This document shows positions 7,043 through 8,472 of a stretch of DNA of 8,472 nucleotides, piece after piece. The stretch's first letter is position 1. Each line of letters opens with the position of its first letter. A program made the translations under genes and the position numbers. The stretch is from Victivallaceae bacterium (GTDB taxonomy: Bacteria > Verrucomicrobiota > Lentisphaeria > Victivallales > Victivallaceae): contig JAQUOK010000098.1 of the NCBI GenBank assembly GCA_028717165.1, forward strand, positions 1 to 8,472, given 5' to 3'. The notes beneath the pieces are model-generated. The model had not been told where the DNA came from, did no database searches, and saw nothing but the letters and a program-made list of their open reading frames with translations.

Positions 7043-8218
7043 TTACCCTGATTCATTTTTTCTTGACTTAAAATCTGTATTTACCTTATCCCTGAAAATT
7101 TCATCTTTTAAATATTTCAGCGCTATTCGCGCCATAATTGCCGCTATTTTCATCGTTTGCTCAAAAGCATAATCGGTTCCGGCAACCTCTTTGAATTTTT
7201 CTGAATGAAGAGGAAAATTTTCATCTCCGGTGATTCCGTAAAAAAGATTTATGCATGGAACAATTTGGGATACATTCGCAAAATCCGAGGAGCCACGCCC
7301 TTTCATTTGAGATTTTTGTGGATTCAAACCGGCTTCCTCTGCTAATTTATAAAATTCATTATCCAGTGGTTTGTTATAAATGTTAGCGGAACTCGACTCT
7401 CCCAAGACAGTACATTTATAACCGGTTCCAGTCATTAATGCCGCTCCTTTTACAATGTCTTTGAAAAAATTACTCATTTCTTCCCGTATTTTTTCATTCT
7501 CCGCTCTCAAATAAAAAACGCATCCGGCAATATCCGGTATTATGTTCGGAGCATCACCGCCATGGGTAATAATTCCATGGACTTTGCTTGACTCTGGAAG
7601 ATATTGACGCCAAGCGTTTACTCCGGAAAACAGAAGATTTGCAGCATCCAAGGCATTTTTCCCTTTTTGAGGTGCTATTGATGCATGTGACGATTCGCCT
7701 TTAAATGTAACTTTATATCTCAATACTCCCAGCCAAGTAGTTTCGGTTAAGGTTTTTGTGTAAGGATGACTTATCAGCGCTGCCTCAATCTCCTTGAAAC
7801 AACTTTGCTTTATGAGTTTAATTTTTCCACTTTTACCTTCTTCGGCAGGACAGCCCATTATAATTATTCCACCTGGGATATTTCCCTTTTGTAATACCTG
7901 TTTTACCGTGGCCCCAGCGGCAAGAGCGCTGGCCGCAATAAGATTGTGTCCGCAAGCATGACCTTTTCCAGGCAATGCATCATATTCCGCCATAAAACAG
8001 AATATTGGAGTTCCTTTACCATAGACGGCTTTATATGCAGTACTGATTTCTCCGGCTGGACATTTTATAGAAAAGCCTTGTTGTTTCAAAAACTCAAGCT
8101 GCCATGTACATGCTTTATGTTCAGCAAACCCAATTTCCGGGTTTCTATAAATATTATCGGAAATTTTTCTTATCTCAGATTTGAAACCGTTAATTATTTG
8201 CTTGATCTGGTTATTCAT
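7043..8218 (-). CDS. M20D-family metallo-amidohydrolase (AbgB/PM20D2-like)
   Basis: This is a 391-residue zinc-type peptidase or amidohydrolase without a signal peptide, so probably cytoplasmic. Family members cleave amide bonds in N-acyl amino acids, p-aminobenzoyl-glutamate or small dipeptides. The closest motif match is MAEYDALPGKGHACGHNLIA (residues 76-95), typical of the AbgB/PM20D2 branch. Expected metal and catalytic residues are present: Cys89 and His91 (HACGH), Glu126-Glu127 (PAEEG), His151 (ISHPY) and His338 (FPLHSEKF). Residues about 165-275 are the lid/dimerisation domain, with SSHASIAPQKGKNALDA. The N-terminal helix with RNPEIGFAEHKA fits the family, and an in-frame stop lies just upstream, which supports ATG 8216-8218 as the start. 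No Shine-Dalgarno sequence is visible before it. The stop is 164 bases from the regulator start. The shared leader element hints at co-regulation with the regulator. The exact substrate is unknown. Confidence 0.92.
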   Translation of the reverse strand: MNNQIKQIINGFKSEIRKISDNIYRNPEIGFAEHKACTWQLEFLKQQGFSIKCPAGEISTAYKAVYGKGTPIFCFMAEYDALPGKGHACGHNLIAASALAAGATVKQVLQKGNIPGGIIIMGCPAEEGKSGKIKLIKQSCFKEIEAALISHPYTKTLTETTWLGVLRYKVTFKGESSHASIAPQKGKNALDAANLLFSGVNAWRQYLPESSKVHGIITHGGDAPNIIPDIAGCVFYLRAENEKIREEMSNFFKDIVKGAALMTGTGYKCTVLGESSSANIYNKPLDNEFYKLAEEAGLNPQKSQMKGRGSSDFANVSQIVPCINLFYGITGDENFPLHSEKFKEVAGTDYAFEQTMKIAAIMARIALKYLKDEIFRDKVNTDFKSRKNESG

Positions 8219-8246
8219 ATTTCAGACTATTCAGAAACTATTTTCG

Positions 8247-8302
8247 TATTTAGTTTGTAAAAGTAGTTTCATCCAGAAAAAACTGGGTTTTCTAGACGGT
8301 TT
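8247..8302 (-). promoter_or_regulatory. Repeated leader element, copy 4 (before the amidohydrolase)
   Basis: This 56-base block aligns without gaps to 6885-6940 (44 identical). On the minus strand, GTCTAGAAAA (8289-8298) faces TTTTCTGGAT (8271-8280) across a 7-base loop. The stem has eight Watson-Crick pairs and two G-U wobbles when read as RNA. The tail (8247-8270) contains GAAACTACTTTT and AAACTAAATA and is nearly the same as the oxidoreductase copy. The element ends 28 bases before the amidohydrolase start. Confidence 0.6.
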
Positions 8303-8376
8303 GTTTTAACTTTAGAAATTTTGTTGTTCTTCCAAATAAATGTCTTCCAAAGCAAAACACATAAGCTATTATGGTA

Positions 8377-8472
8377 TCAATAAGTGAGACCTCCGTTGTA
8401 CCAACAAGTCCCAGTAGGAATATAATCCCCATTGGCAGTAACCGCACCTCTCATACCATATCCGACATGGGA
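8377..8472 (-). CDS. Possible C-terminal tail of an ORF cut by the window edge
   Basis: A frame entering from the right edge is open for 31 codons and ends with TGA at 8377-8379. It reads SHVGYGMRGAVTANGDYIPT and ends NGGLTY. The YGMR segment and the codon choice recall the middle region of H-X9-DG pseudopilins (where sequences like SYSMN occur), but there is no signature and the chain would end before the expected DG motif. It may be a truncated pseudopilin, an unrelated protein or chance. The rest of 8219-8376 holds only the leader element and A/T-rich spacer. Confidence 0.3.
   Translation of the reverse strand, partial: SHVGYGMRGAVTANGDYIPTGTCWYNGGLTY

Overview
The window looks like part of a chromosome from an anaerobic or gut-type member of the PVC group, most likely Lentisphaerota (Victivallis-like). 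That assignment is an inference. It rests on a stand-alone H-X9-DG pseudopilin with an FTLIELLVVISIIAILAGMLLPAL-type N-terminus lying among carbohydrate genes, a large secreted glycoside-hydrolase-like protein, and a GntR/LacI hybrid regulator. No rRNA, tRNA, CRISPR array or transposase is visible.

Layout: the left edge (2-322, + strand) is the 3' end of valS, the valyl-tRNA synthetase housekeeping gene. Everything else is on the minus strand and faces valS. From right to left, in the direction of transcription, these are: a possible tail of a cut-off ORF (8377-8472); an M20D-type metallo-amidohydrolase (7043-8218); a GntR-type regulator with a LacI-like sensor domain (5838-6878); a 1,090-residue exported TIM-barrel glycosidase-like protein (2538-5810), only 27 bases after the regulator and probably in its operon; a type II secretion-like pseudopilin (1723-2379); and a Gfo/Idh/MocA NAD(P)-dependent sugar oxidoreductase (350-1555), which converges on valS.

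Together the genes suggest a small carbohydrate-use locus: a secreted glycan-active protein, its ligand-sensing regulator, a cytoplasmic sugar oxidoreductase and a cytoplasmic amide hydrolase. The substrate cannot be read from the sequence.

The most unusual signal is between the genes. Three minus-strand spacers (before the amidohydrolase, the regulator and the oxidoreductase) carry the same element: a hairpin with G/C pairs at the base and A/U pairs near the loop, then a conserved tail of the form GAAnnnACTTTTnnAAACTAAATA-like sequence. A fourth spacer, before the pseudopilin, carries the tail without the hairpin. The two best copies (6885-6940 and 8247-8302) match at 44 of 56 positions without gaps. 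This could be a shared operator or a structured RNA leader, and I know of no named family that it matches.

Base composition also changes: bases 61-120 in valS are 35/60 G+C, while bases 7201-7260 in the amidohydrolase are 21/60.
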